This document shows, one piece after another, positions 36,199 through 47,239 of a DNA stretch of 64,000 bases (its first letter is position 1; every line of letters starts with the position of its first letter). The notes beneath the pieces are model-generated. The model saw nothing but the letters and a program-made list of their open reading frames with translations. It was not told the DNA's origin and made no database searches. The DNA lies in assembly GCA_951799445.1 (NCBI GenBank), contig OX637296.1:21328001-21392000 (forward strand), read 5' to 3'. The DNA comes from Pseudisothecium myosuroides (Eukaryota; Streptophyta; Bryopsida; Hypnales; Lembophyllaceae). Both the position numbers and the translations under genes were made by a program.

Positions 36199-36855
36199 GG
36201 CGTCGCTTGCTTGAATGCCTCGGAGGTACGTAGGAAAGCGCAAGCTTGCTGATTAAAAGTAGTGCTCGCAATTGAAATCAAGGAATAATCCCGCCTTCAA
36301 GTAACCCCACTATTGGGATTCATGAGGCGCAGGCAATCACCTCCTGCCCCCAAAATTTCCACTACTTCTACTCACGCGTCCTTGCTTGGATCCTAAGCGC
36401 CAGAACAACGACCTGGCTGCAATCGGCTCTCAGTACCAAACCCTTGTCCTCCCCAAATTATACCCTAAAATGTTTCTAAATCAGCTGAGCAAGGTGAAGC
36501 CTCAGGCATACACAATAGAATACACTTTCAGCTTGGCGGGAACGCAATGTCCCAAAGGACGGAACGGAGTCGCCCCAACGGTCTTTCGTCGGGTTGTCCT
36601 TGGTGTTGCCCGGGGCACGACAGGTGACGTGGCATGTTCCTTTCTGTCCCGGCCACAAACCCTTGCCAGCAAAACAATTCACCGTAAATTCAGAACATAT
36701 CCGATTCTAAATCGGATTGCAGCGTTCGATTCTGCATCCGAATCCCTCTAATAACTTAGTTCACAATTTTGCGAGATTCATTTTTGATTTTTTGTTATTC
36801 AGCTTGGCAATTAGCTCGAGGACAGATTGTGTCCTCAAGGTCGTTATGGGGTTAA

Positions 36856-38626
36856 AAGGTACCCCCCCCATTCCCGACCTATAGGTGCACGTATTTCTGA
36901 CCACGCTTAGAATGCGATTTTTTTTCGTTTTCAAGGTTGGAACTAACAAATACATGACACTTGTCCCAAGTTGTGAAAAAAAAATAGGAAATAATGATTA
37001 GGTTAAAAGTTATTGAATGATTGGAATTAGAAGAGTCTAGACATTGGCCATGGGTCCGGCGCACTTTTTGCCTCCCACAATTCATAGTAATTTCAATTCA
37101 AGCGATAAAATTACCAATTTTTCTGCAATCCATGTCATTTCTATTGTTGTACCTCTAAAAAATATTTGTTTTGCCTTCACTACTCCAGATCATGTCGGAA
37201 TTCCTTATTCGGTTGGTTAGGGGGGTACCTTATGTTAGTTTTTGCATGTTTTGGGGGGGGAATAGGAGAGGTTTGCATACCCTTTTGGTGTATTTATAGA
37301 GGGATTGGTCTAGGCAAGCTGGAATTGTTTGACAGCAACGACAAATTGCTAGAAGAAAAAAAAATGATTATTTTAGTCTTACGAGCATTCTTTGAGGGGT
37401 CAAAAATTCCTTTTACTCTCCCACACTTACATTTGGGGGTAGTCATAAAATGTTGCTTGTATTTCAAACCCATGATTTTGTATTTTATTGCCCCTCCTTG
37501 AAATTTTAGAGACATAAATTCAAAAATTTCAAATTTTATCATTTCGTGGTAAATATTTGTTCATCGAGATCTCTAAATTTGTGCCTTTTTAAAGTAGACT
37601 TTTAGGACTATTGTGGTATAAGGGAGTCTTAGAAAAGGTTGTTGAACATTGACTGGCTTGAGTTGAAGCTAGTGAATTTTTATTTGGGGGGATCTCTTGG
37701 TGGTATTGGATTATGCCCTTGAAAATTTAAAATTTGGATGAATGTTTAGAGAATGCATGATCTTGGATTGCTTGGTTAAAAAGGGAATTTGTGAAAAAAA
37801 TTCAAGTCATTTTATGTATTTTATATAGCATAATAAATATCCTAGAATGCAATGAGGTCAAAGACTGCATCCAATTTTGTTTGTCCATCCATTGCTTATG
37901 TACTTTCATCCATAATATTATCTAAAATTAGTAAATTTTTTTGAAAATTTAATAAATCTTATATTTTTTTGAGATGTTTTGGCAAATTCATCTACTATCT
38001 TTCTTTTTGTGGTGTTTAAGCAGCTAATATTGAAATTAGGTAAGCTTTTGGCAAAAAAATTTAGAAATTTTTTTTACTATTTTAATCCATGCTCCTCATT
38101 AGAAACCTACTAAGGAATAAATGTAAGATCTACCCCTATTTTGTAGGGCCAAAAAGAACTGATGCCTTCAATGCTCTAGCTGGGCATTCTTTGAAAAAAA
38201 AAAAATTTAATTTCTATTTTGTAGTTAATTTGTTTTGTCTTTCTTGAGATTTTCTAGCTAATTTGGATTTTTGGGTCTCAAAATGAATACAAAGAACTAT
38301 GTGTTTTTGGCATAGGAACAAAATGGAGTGAAAACGCATGACTATATTGAGAGAGCCTTTGTCTAGCAATGGAACATAAAACATGGTGAACGGCGCCACA
38401 AGAACTTTATCAGTGCTTTCCTAAAACTTACATAACATAGGAAACAATACGTCCCCGATGTCCATTGTAAATTTTGTTCACGTGGCTGAACGCTATGGCA
38501 ATCACCAGAGGTTGTCATTTCTTAGCATATGTCCAACTGGTCGGAGTTTGCAAAATGACATGCATTAACACTATGTGGCTTAGCACAGCATACGCAGCAT
38601 CAGAACTGCTTAAATTCTTAGCATCT
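36856..38626. other. Gene-free stretch right of the piggyBac element
   Basis: I see no supported gene. Short frames are scattered without splice chains or familiar motifs. The sequence becomes AT-rich again about 200 bases beyond the element. Confidence 0.5.
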
Positions 38627-38848
38627 CACTACAAGAGAAAGGGGTGTTTTAAATGAGTTTTTAAGTATGGTCCTAGACATATGATTTTAAGGAATGACCT
38701 TTAAAGAGATTTTCAACAAAATTTTACTTAAAACACATATGTGTTAAGTAAAATTTTGTTGAAAATCTCTTTAAAGGTCATTCCTTAAAATCATATGTCT
38801 AGGACTATACTTAAAAACTCACTTAAAACACCCCTTTCTCTTGTAGTG
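38627..38848. mobile_element. CACTA-type hairpin element 1, 222 bp
   Basis: The element starts CACTACAAGAGAAAGGGGTG and ends with its complement. TCT is duplicated on both sides (38624-38626, 38849-38851). The arms are nearly perfect inverted repeats meeting at about ACACATATGTGT, so the whole element folds on itself. The CACTA terminus and 3-bp duplication fit the CMC (En/Spm) superfamily, here non-autonomous. Confidence 0.9.
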
Positions 38849-38909
38849 TCTACAAATTCCAAGTCTTTTGCCTCTCTTTTTTGTCGTCCTTCCTCAAAGA
38901 ATTAACATA

Positions 38910-39127
38910 CACTATAAGAAACTTGCATTTTAGGTGACAATCCTTGCTTTTTTTAAATTAATTTTAAATGATGTCCAATGCAACAAATTCATGTCTTTAT
39001 GTCAACATTGATATTACATTGCACATTTTTGTTGACATAAAAACATGGGTTTGTTGCATTGGACATCACCTAAAATTTGTTTAAGAAAATTAAGGCTCAT
39101 CACCTAAAATGCAGGTTTCTTATAGTG
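38910..39127. mobile_element. CACTA-type hairpin element 2, 218 bp
   Basis: The ends are CACTATAAGAAACTTGCATT and its near-complement; ATA is duplicated on both flanks (38907-38909, 39128-39130). The interior includes an inverted ATGTCCAATGCAACAAA block. It shares end sequence and inner blocks (TTTTAGGTGA, TTGTTGACATAAAAACATG) with the element at 45217 and lies only 61 bases from element 1. Confidence 0.9.
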
Positions 39128-39130
39128 ATA

Positions 39131-40991
39131 GGAACTCACATTCTACAATTGTGCTTCAACCTTTCAAGATTGAGCATCCAGTTAACGTACTCAATACAAT
39201 GACAAGAGTATCGTTGCAGTAGGAAAACCGTTTCTTCCCTTTACATTTGAATTGCAGTCCGTACCTTCAACTTCTTTGTATATCATACATTGAAGTGGAC
39301 TTCCTCCATTCGGCTTGTTGTCTTCATTTTCCACGTCTGAAAAGACCGTTCAAAATGGCACTTGCATTAACGTCATCAATCCATCTACTATTGAATTGAC
39401 GAAGTGTAACCTCTTGCAATGATGCAAGAATAATAGATACAGTTCCTACAGTGCAAAAAAAGGTCACGATGTTCACCATCATTCCAAAGCAAGGTGATGA
39501 CCAAATCCCTACATTGTACTTTCCAATAATATCGGATCCCGCTACATTTTTTGGTTGTCTTGTTCTTTATGAAAACAAAAGTTGCAGACAAGAGGCACAA
39601 AAAAATACATGCCTAAAGGCTTTTCACTTATAGATCTATGCATGCACGTTTATTGACATGTGCTCCCTTAACAGGCAAGGATCACTAAGTGTGACTGCAC
39701 CCTCTCGGTTTCTACTTTCACCATGAATATTGTTGTCTTGTGACATGCCAATTATTTAGTATCTATAGTCTTCGCATGCATCATTTTCTTGGCTCCATAA
39801 ATAGTGTGACATATTTATAGAACCTTTTATTTTGCTCCACGTAAAATAATGTATACTAAAATTCCATCCGCTACAAATGAGCATCAATGGAAGCAAATTG
39901 TCCATTGTAGGTCTTACATACAATTACCTGATCAAGTTAGATTGTCAAAGTTACCTTGTAGTTGCAGCAATGCAGTCTACACCGGCCCACTTGCTTATGT
40001 CTTCTGATTTTGTTTCAATAGAATGTGTAAAACAACTTCAAATTGAATAAATGATTTGCATCAAGTAATTTGAGACAATTTTTTTTGAAAGCATCATCTA
40101 TTATGGAACAAAGAGAATATATCATTGTGGAGAAATAAGGTAGTGGATTGGTTCTATTTGGTCCCCAAAAGCCATAATATAATATGTAATATTGCAGAGA
40201 CCTTTTTAATGCACTTCTTATGTCCACATGTGTTCTATTCTAGAGTAAGCTTGTGCTTTGATTAGTAGCCAAATCTAATGGAATTTTAGTTTCCTACATT
40301 CTAATGTAATTGATCATTTTTATTTGTAGGTGGTTTATATCATGGAATGCACTTTCAAATAGAAACATCAAAAGAAGCCCTTACACTAGCAGAAAAGTCG
40401 TACTTGGGCACCTAACTTGAAAAGTACTAGTGGAGTACAATCAAAATACTAAAAACCAGTGGCCGGGGATGGGAGTTCTAGATTTATCCAAAGATTTTTT
40501 TAATTTTCTACTCATCAAATATCAATTAATACTTTCAAAATTAAAAATTCATAATATATATATATATATTGATAATTAGAAATGTATTCTACTATATAAT
40601 AAAATATTGAAAATAATATTAAATAGATATTTACATTAAAATATAAGCACAAATGTGGGTACAAATAATATATACTAAAATATTAATAATCTCTCTATCT
40701 ATACATATGATCTTTCAAAAATATAAAAATATATTAATTAGAAATGTACACTATTGTATAACAAAATATTGAAAAAATAACATTAGTCCGAAATTAATAT
40801 AAATGTATAATAAATATATTAAAAAAATATTTCATAACCGTCTATGTAAAAATACATACATAACCTTCCATAATCAATATAAATGAAATTAATACAACTA
40901 ATACAATTAATTAAAAGGTCGTGATGAAAGGGTGGACTTACAATTTTTCTCCTTACAATTTATTTGATCATATTAGATCTTTTTTGGTATT
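39131..40991. other. Gene-free stretch
   Basis: Mostly AT-rich with an ATATAT microsatellite near 40552-40570. Short frames (for example 39388-39633) overlap on both strands without splice or motif support. No RNA gene seen. Confidence 0.5.
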
Positions 40992-40995
40992 TTAA

Positions 40996-41521
40996 CCCTT
41001 TGACGCACCTAGTGGACAACAAATAATTTGTAAACCTTCTTTTGACTAAATCCTATAAAGTTTTTCATCCATCTAAATTTTTTTGGTTCTTGTGCTAGTT
41101 GACTACCATTTGTACGGAGGAATCTTTAAAATAAGTTACTGTGATTTTTTTTTAAATGAAAAATTTGGTTTATGTCAAGTTTCATTTAAGAGTTCAAAAA
41201 GTGAGACCTTAAAAACGATTTTTCAAAATAAGTAACCCAAATCAAATAATGGAAATTATATCATCTTATAGTGCATGTTATCCCAAATTCATGACAAATT
41301 TTTTTAATTAAATGTGTCAATTTGCAATTTTTAATTGCATTTTGAAAACCTTGATAAATTAATTAAAATTTTCAAATTAAAAAAATGATAACTCCAACGA
41401 TACAGATGTGATGTACACATTGACGATTAAAACTTTCTTTGTATATCAACTCCATTTTTGTAATTCATCAAACATTTATAATACATATTTGAGATCAGTG
41501 CATCATCTGGACATCAAAGGG
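40996..41521. mobile_element. Small TTAA-flanked element (piggyBac-type MITE), 526 bp
   Basis: TTAA occurs on both sides (40992-40995 and 41522-41525). The left end is CCCTTTGACGCACC; the right end in reverse complement is CCCTTTGATGTCC. It has no coding capacity. Part of its interior (about 41140-41480) recurs inverted at 45715-46060. The termini differ from those of the 5.4-kb piggyBac element beyond the first CCC, so that element is not its obvious parent. Confidence 0.7.
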
Positions 41522-41525
41522 TTAA

Positions 41526-43019
41526 TAAATACAAGTTTGTAAGTGGAAGTTTTATTCTTTTCTTTTCTTGTGGAAACCTCCAATTTTCAAAAAGTTCACC
41601 AATCTATTGTTGTTTGTAAATAGTTTATTCTAATGTCGTGTGCCTCTTAAGATCTTAAGACCTATTGGCGTGTCTACTTCAAATCATTCATCATGTTTTG
41701 TCTTTGTTGGCGCAAGCACTATTGTGGGTTGTTGCCGCTAGTTTGCATTGCTCGTTGTTTGCCATAGAAGCTTTTGTTTCCGAATTGGAGCATTGTTGGC
41801 ATTTTGGGAGGAGGTGTTAGATTTTCAAGTAAGTACTCTTTCCTTATTTTCTCGTGTAAATTAAAGTAAGTAATTTTTCTTGTTTTTCCGCGTAATTTGA
41901 GTTGTTTAGTAGAATTATATATATGTGCGGAGATAATATTCTAGTTTTTTCGTGGAATTGGAGTTGTCCAGGAGCTCCGATTTCTTTGCGTCTCACTAAT
42001 TTTTGCTTCAGTTGCACTGTAGTTTCTTGGCATTGGTTTGCACAATCAGGTAGAGGGCTACGGCAGTGGCTTGCGCTTTTTTAAACAAGATTTGGAGGTG
42101 CGTTTCCGCTATTGTGTTGTTTGTGTTTGGTTGTTTATTTTGGTTTGGTGGAGGTCATATGCTTGCGGATTCTTGAATTAGCTCACCCGTGGCTGTGCGT
42201 TTTTGAATCAAGGATTTAGTATGTTCAGCTGTACTCTATAGTGTGAGGTTTTCTCCTCTGCTGAGGTATTTATGTTTTTGTTTGTCATTGGAAGTTTTGA
42301 TTTCTCTTTGATTTGTTGTTTTGCATTTTAGTTTGCTGATTGTAGGCAAGTCTTCCTTCCATTTAGGTTGCCGATGTTATTTTCTATGTGGTTTTAAGTC
42401 TTTTGCAACTTCTACATTTATTTGGAAATTCCTGGAGTTTTCTTTGGTGTTATTGTTTTGAGCTCAAGTTGCTCTGATGTTTAATTTGATGTTGTTTACT
42501 TCTAAGGTCTTCCTTGTGTTTAGCATATATTTTATTTTTTTATCTCCAATCGAAAGTTTTTTGGATGTTTTTTGGACAAATATTTTATGCTCTCTTTCCT
42601 TGTTGAAGTATAATGGACACACAAGTTCAAGATTTGTTTTTGAAGTACAACTCTTAATTCTAAGATATTACCAAAGAGTGGCCACGATTGGGTGACTTCA
42701 AAGTCTTCCATTGATCCTATACTTCTATGCTCATACTGAATTCTTATCCATTAGGAAATGCATGTAATTCTTGTTGTATGTTTCAAGTCCTGAGAGCTAA
42801 AAGCTAATGTCTCTGTGCATCATGGTCTTTATCTGCATTTTTGATACTTTCACTAGAGGAAGATATGATATTTTTTTAATTGTTTTTGTTGTTCTTAAAT
42901 CCCTAAAGTTTCTTAGTGTCTTTCCTTAAATTGCTCCTCCAACTTTGCCCATGGCAACAAAAAGAGACTTGTCATAAAGTAGTCTTGGATTCTGATTGAA
43001 GAAGTAGTGAGTGGAGGTG
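41526..43019. other. T-rich stretch, possible transcribed non-coding or intron DNA
   Basis: The plus strand is T-rich and has intron-like signals (for example GTAAGTACTC near 41830), but no protein-coding exon chain can be built. Frames at 41902-42084 and 42477-42695 have no recognisable motif. Confidence 0.35.
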
Positions 43020-43960
43020 GAATTAGGGTTTAGGTACAAGATGTTAGTTGGGTTGTTAGGGATGGGAGTGAAAGTGATGAGTTTAGCTTTTCTTGTTTGA
43101 TTTTTGGACGTGAATTTGGATGCTTCATGCAGTTTAATTAATTTGTCGACATTCCAGGAAGTATTATGTGACTCGTGGGGGAATACCTCCTGGTCTCATA
43201 TTGTCAATCATCTGGTGATTTGGGAAAACTTGTTTGAGGCGTTGGTGGAAATTAGGATTTACGTGCAATATGTTGGTCAAGGATGGGAGGAAGGAGAGAG
43301 TGATGAGTTTAGGCTTGTTTGTTTAATTTTTGGATGTAAGTTTCGATTTTTTTATGCTGTTCAATATGTGCACATGCCGAAATGAGTGTTGAAACTTGCA
43401 AGTCACATATCATCAACATTTGGTGATTTTTTTATTTTTTTGTGGTGTCTGGTCTACTTTCTCTCAAAATTAGGATTTTGGGTCAAAGGGTTTTGTTTGT
43501 TTCTATGAAAATTTCTGGTCAAGACTTTGGTTAGTTTTTGGATGTGAATATGGTGCTTCGGCTTGTGCTGCAAATAGTTTTGTAACTTGTAGAGCAATAC
43601 TTCCAGGTCCCAACTTGTGGAGCAATACAACAATTTGGTGATTTTAAGATTTAGATTTTGGATAAGAATTTGGAATTTGATTTCAGTGTATCACGTGCCA
43701 ACGCAGTGAAATGTTTTTGTAACTGTATCATGTGCCGATGGAGCAATACATCCAAATCACATATCATCATTCATCTGGTGATTTTGTAGGATTTTTGTAG
43801 CGTGAGTTTGTATTTTTCCTTAAATTAGGGTTTAGGTTCAAGCTCTTGTTCATTGAATGTCAAGGGATTCGAGGATTACGGACATGTTGGTGAGTTCATG
43901 TTTGGTTGGTTGGTTTTGGGACGTGAATTTGGAAATGTGTTTGCATGCTTTGGTTCAGGT
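43020..43960 (+). repeat. Degenerate tandem array, about five units
   Basis: Units share TTTTTGGA(C/T)GTGAATTTGGA (near 43102, 43330, 43535, 43656 and 43912), followed by GCTT..TGC, an ACTTGTGGAGCAATAC-like block and CATCATTTGGTGATTT. Unit length varies from about 120 to 255 bases and units differ strongly, so the array is old. The short frames within it are by-products of the repeat. Confidence 0.6.
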
Positions 43961-44114
43961 TTATAACAGTCATGATTTCATATATTTGGTTCTAAAAGTT
44001 TTGCATTCTTTTGCATTTCATGACAATTATGTGTGGATTAATCATTTTGCCTTGTGCCAATTGATTACAAACAATCACCTTTGTCTTTCGAGTTTAGAAA
44101 ATATTAGCATTTAG

Positions 44115-45213
44115 AAAATATAATCTAACAATATTGTTTTTGAAGGAGATTCTTTAGGGCCCACACATCTTGCTTTTTAAAGTAAATTTGAATTATTCAG
44201 TGAAATTTAGTATGTGGCAATAGTTTTCTTGAGTTTGTTGGTAGCGAAGTATTTTTCAGCAATATGTATGGATGTTGATGTTGTTTCCAGGGTTGCATTC
44301 AAGGTGTTTCAAGCATGGCGGCTACCACCAAGGCATTGTTGTTACATCAGTTGAGTTAGGATCAGCGGGCGTTCCGGACAGACGGACATGTTAGACAATT
44401 TGATCGGACCAGACGAACAATGTGACTACCTTAAAGTAGTCACATTGGACAAGTTAGGGTCATCGGATGAATGGGCAAATTGGACGGCGTGGACGAACAA
44501 CCCATCCAATGTGACAGCTATGTGCCGAGGTTTACTCCAATTTTCCAGTAATAAGAAACTTTGACGTGCAACAAAGTGCACCTTGATGATGGTGCTTGGC
44601 GACAACAAAATTCTTCATAATTTTCCTCATTCCAACTTTGATACCCAAGTGGTGTGTCTGTCTCAAATAGTAAGGACAATTGGTTATATGGAGGTTGGAG
44701 GGAGGGTGGTGGTGGTGCCTTTGGCTTTGTGGCCAATTCCATAGCATCACTATCTTTTGCAAGATAAGTTTACTACTATGTAGGCATAAAGTGTCATGTG
44801 TTGTGAGACCTTCAAGATTTTAGAGGCAGATTTTACCAAGCTCTTACAGAGCTATCTTGGCATGGAAATCTATAGAGAGACTTATTTTTTAGGACTGTTA
44901 TAAAATTTTCTACAAAGTTCCAGAAACATCAGATGGACACACCATTGTTGGTATCCTTTGGTATCTTTGCCACAACTTTGGTCAACTTGCATGATGTGGA
45001 GCCAATGAATCGAAAAAAAAGCTGGTGAGGAGGATATTTCTTCGTAAGACCCTATTCATGATCATTGTGCAGGAGGGAGTCTCTTCTTTGAAAGAAAGAT
45101 GTAAGATAGAGAGTTGGTGGAGATTGATGGGCATATTGAAGAGGTGTTTGCGTTCATGTGCAACGATGACAACTTTGAGGGGATTATTTGTGAGTAGGCT
45201 GTTGCTACGGGGA
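44115..45213. other. Unassigned sequence
   Basis: Composition is more balanced than the neighbouring AT-rich DNA, and short frames exist on both strands (44426-44762 minus; 45025-45240 plus). None shows a known motif or a splice chain. It may be a decayed transposon or gene remnant split by the CACTA-type element at 45217. Confidence 0.35.
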
Positions 45214-45216
45214 TTA

Positions 45217-45412
45217 CACTATAAGAAACCTGTGTTTTAGGTGACGGATTTTAGGTGACATCCAATTTGACAACCCGCGTTTTTATGTTAACAATAACGT
45301 CCGCCATAACATCAAAATGTTATGGCGAACGTTATTGTTGACATAAAAACATGAGTTGTCAAATTGGATGTCACCTAAAATCCATCACCTAAGACACGAG
45401 TTTCTTGTAGTG
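45217..45412. mobile_element. CACTA-type hairpin element 3, 196 bp
   Basis: It begins CACTATAAGAAACCTGTGTT and ends with its near-complement; TTA is duplicated on both flanks (45214-45216, 45413-45415). The arms are long inverted repeats meeting near AACATCAAAATGTT. It is the same family as the element at 38910, and only a few bases are mispaired between arms. Confidence 0.9.
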
Positions 45413-45714
45413 TTATGAGCGACTAGGAATGCCTCCTTCCACCCATTTAGTGAGCTTACTAGCCATGAAGATTGTCAGACTGTGATCAACTACTTTAACA
45501 CTCTAGTTGATGGTGAGTATTGCAAGTGTTTTCTGAACTTTGCACTGTCTTCTCCGGAAGTTACATTTGCAACTTGTAGACATCAAGGAGTCAACAAACT
45601 TGGAGTCTAAGAAGGCAAGATTGATTGAGGAATTCTTGCAATGAAGCTCATGAGACCCTAAACCCGAAGAAGACCTTTAAACCTTTAACGTTTTAATAAT
45701 CCACCACCAATTTC

Positions 45715-46060
45715 AAAGATTTGTTATAAAATGTTTGATGAATTACAAAAATGGAGTTGACATTCAAAAAATAGTTATAAATTTCAATGTGCAGATCACA
45801 TCTCATTGTCTCAATGTTAGATTTATCATATTTATAATTATTATTATGTAGTTAATTTTGGAAGATTCTCTTTTAAAATTCAATTAGAAACTTTAAATTA
45901 ACAAAAAAATTATTAAAAATTATTACAACACACTTGGAATAATATTAACAATGAGATGGTATAATTTGCATAATTTGATTCCATTTATTTTGAAAAATCA
46001 TATTGAAGATCTCATTCTTTGAATTGAGAATGAAATTTGACATAAACCACTTTTTTTATT
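45715..46060 (-). repeat. Inverted copy of the interior of the TTAA element at 40996
   Basis: The reverse complement aligns with about 41140-41480. Landmarks are TGTTTGATGAATTACAAAAATGG, a GATCACATCTCATTG block, a CAATGAGATGGTATAATTT block and AATTTGACATAAACCA. No intact ends or TTAA pair were found, so this copy appears truncated. Confidence 0.6.
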
Positions 46061-46226
46061 TGAAAAAAAATCACAATATCTTATTTTGAAGATCCATATT
46101 GTACAAATGGTAGGGAACTAGTACAAGAACCAAGAGAAATTTAGATGGATGAAAAACATCACTAAAAGATATATACGTAAGATGAAATTTATTTGTAAGA
46201 ATATACAAGACAAAGAATTTTCTTAC

Positions 46227-46340
46227 CTCTTCTTCTAATGTCAAATTCAAATTTCCGTCATGCGGTTGGCTTGGCAGTGTCAACCCTTGTCCACCAACAT
46301 TATCATTTGATCAAGAAATGAGAGCTTCTTTCTGTGGGTC
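46227..46340 (-). pseudogene. Truncated scramblase exon 3 copy
   Basis: It matches part of exon 3 of the scramblase gene (24234-24346) and its donor-side intron. The rest of the coding region, including the whole scramblase domain, is absent. One Arg codon (CGA in the intact gene) is TGA here (46311-46313), an in-frame stop. The sequence then jumps directly to the gene's 5' flank. Confidence 0.85.
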
Positions 46341-46423
46341 AATTGTCAAATCCTTCATCGATTGTCAAATTCGATGATTCTGATGTCTCGCAAATGCAAA
46401 ATAATTTCAAAATAGTTTATTAA

Positions 46424-46628
46424 CCCATAAATAACGCGGCAGACGTTTGGTGTCCAATAAATGACAGAGAATCCTTGCAACTATTCATCCTTGGAATTTT
46501 GTTGTGAAAAGGGAAGGTCTTCTACTATAGTTTGATTTCTAATGAATGCTTTTGCATTTTCTTAAGGCAATGATTATCACGATATCCAAAATTATGATTT
46601 CCACGGTCACCAGTCCGTCCTTTAAGGG
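46424..46628. mobile_element. Small TTAA-flanked element in block B, 205 bp
   Basis: TTAA flanks both sides (46420-46423, 46629-46632). The ends are CCCATAAATAACGCGG and, in reverse complement, CCCTTAAAGGACGGAC. The element interrupts sequence that is continuous in block A near 25245-25255, where the target reads TAAA instead of TTAA. That gives a nearly clean empty site. It has no coding capacity and was probably moved by a piggyBac-type transposase. Confidence 0.8.
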
Positions 46629-47239
46629 TTAAGCATGTTGAATCTTCTGTAGCAAAAGAGAAAAATGACAAAAATCGTTGCAACTGGAAACTCGTCACAC
46701 TGCTAGCTTAGTTTCCCCTAGAATCGCCACTTGGCTTGCCCTCCACAGTTGTTGTTGTAGCTAGCTACTTGCCCACAATGTCACAACCTCAACCTCAAAT
46801 GCGGTTATCAATCTTTACGATTTGTCCTTTTAGTGTGTGTACCTTTGATGTGGTAAGCTCAAAGCCACATTATTTTGAATCAATCCAAGATGAAATATTA
46901 CCAACTTTATAGGACCAATACCATTAAAACACATTTTTTATAGCGACACTAATTTTGCACCCTCACTAATAGGACAAATCAGCTTACCCTTAACCTCACG
47001 TAAATACTCTTTGGCAAGATTAGGGCGTCATTGGAACCGGCAGCTGCAGTGCCTGCACTTCTACCCCAACAATGATTCAAGATCTGATCAGAGCACGCCA
47101 AGGATTAGGCAACACACTGGCTGTTCTTTAACACAGAGCCTGTCAGTTAGGAGTTAAGTGAACGGCAACCAGCATTTACAATTTTAGACCTGATGATTAC
47201 AAGGTTTACTTTCTAGTAAAAACTTGAATCACAATTGCT

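Larger units (their letters stand above)
31467..36851. mobile_element. piggyBac-type DNA transposon, full length, 5,385 bp
   Basis: Both flanks are TTAA (31463-31466 and 36852-36855), the piggyBac target duplication. The left end starts CCCCAGAACGACCCTGGG. The right end in reverse complement starts CCCCATAACGACCTTGAGG, so the first 18-19 positions match except at about four sites. Inside, on the minus strand, is one transposase gene. The ends and target duplication look intact, while the transposase has two lesions. It sits about 25 bases past the left duplication block and about 500 bases from the start codon of C2 gene A. About 1.2 kb between the left end and the transposase 3' end shows no gene. 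Confidence 0.93.

Noticed and set aside
44426..44762. His/Pro-rich minus-strand frames suggestive of a transposase remnant
   Set aside because: No catalytic motif or terminal repeats could be identified; left as unassigned sequence.
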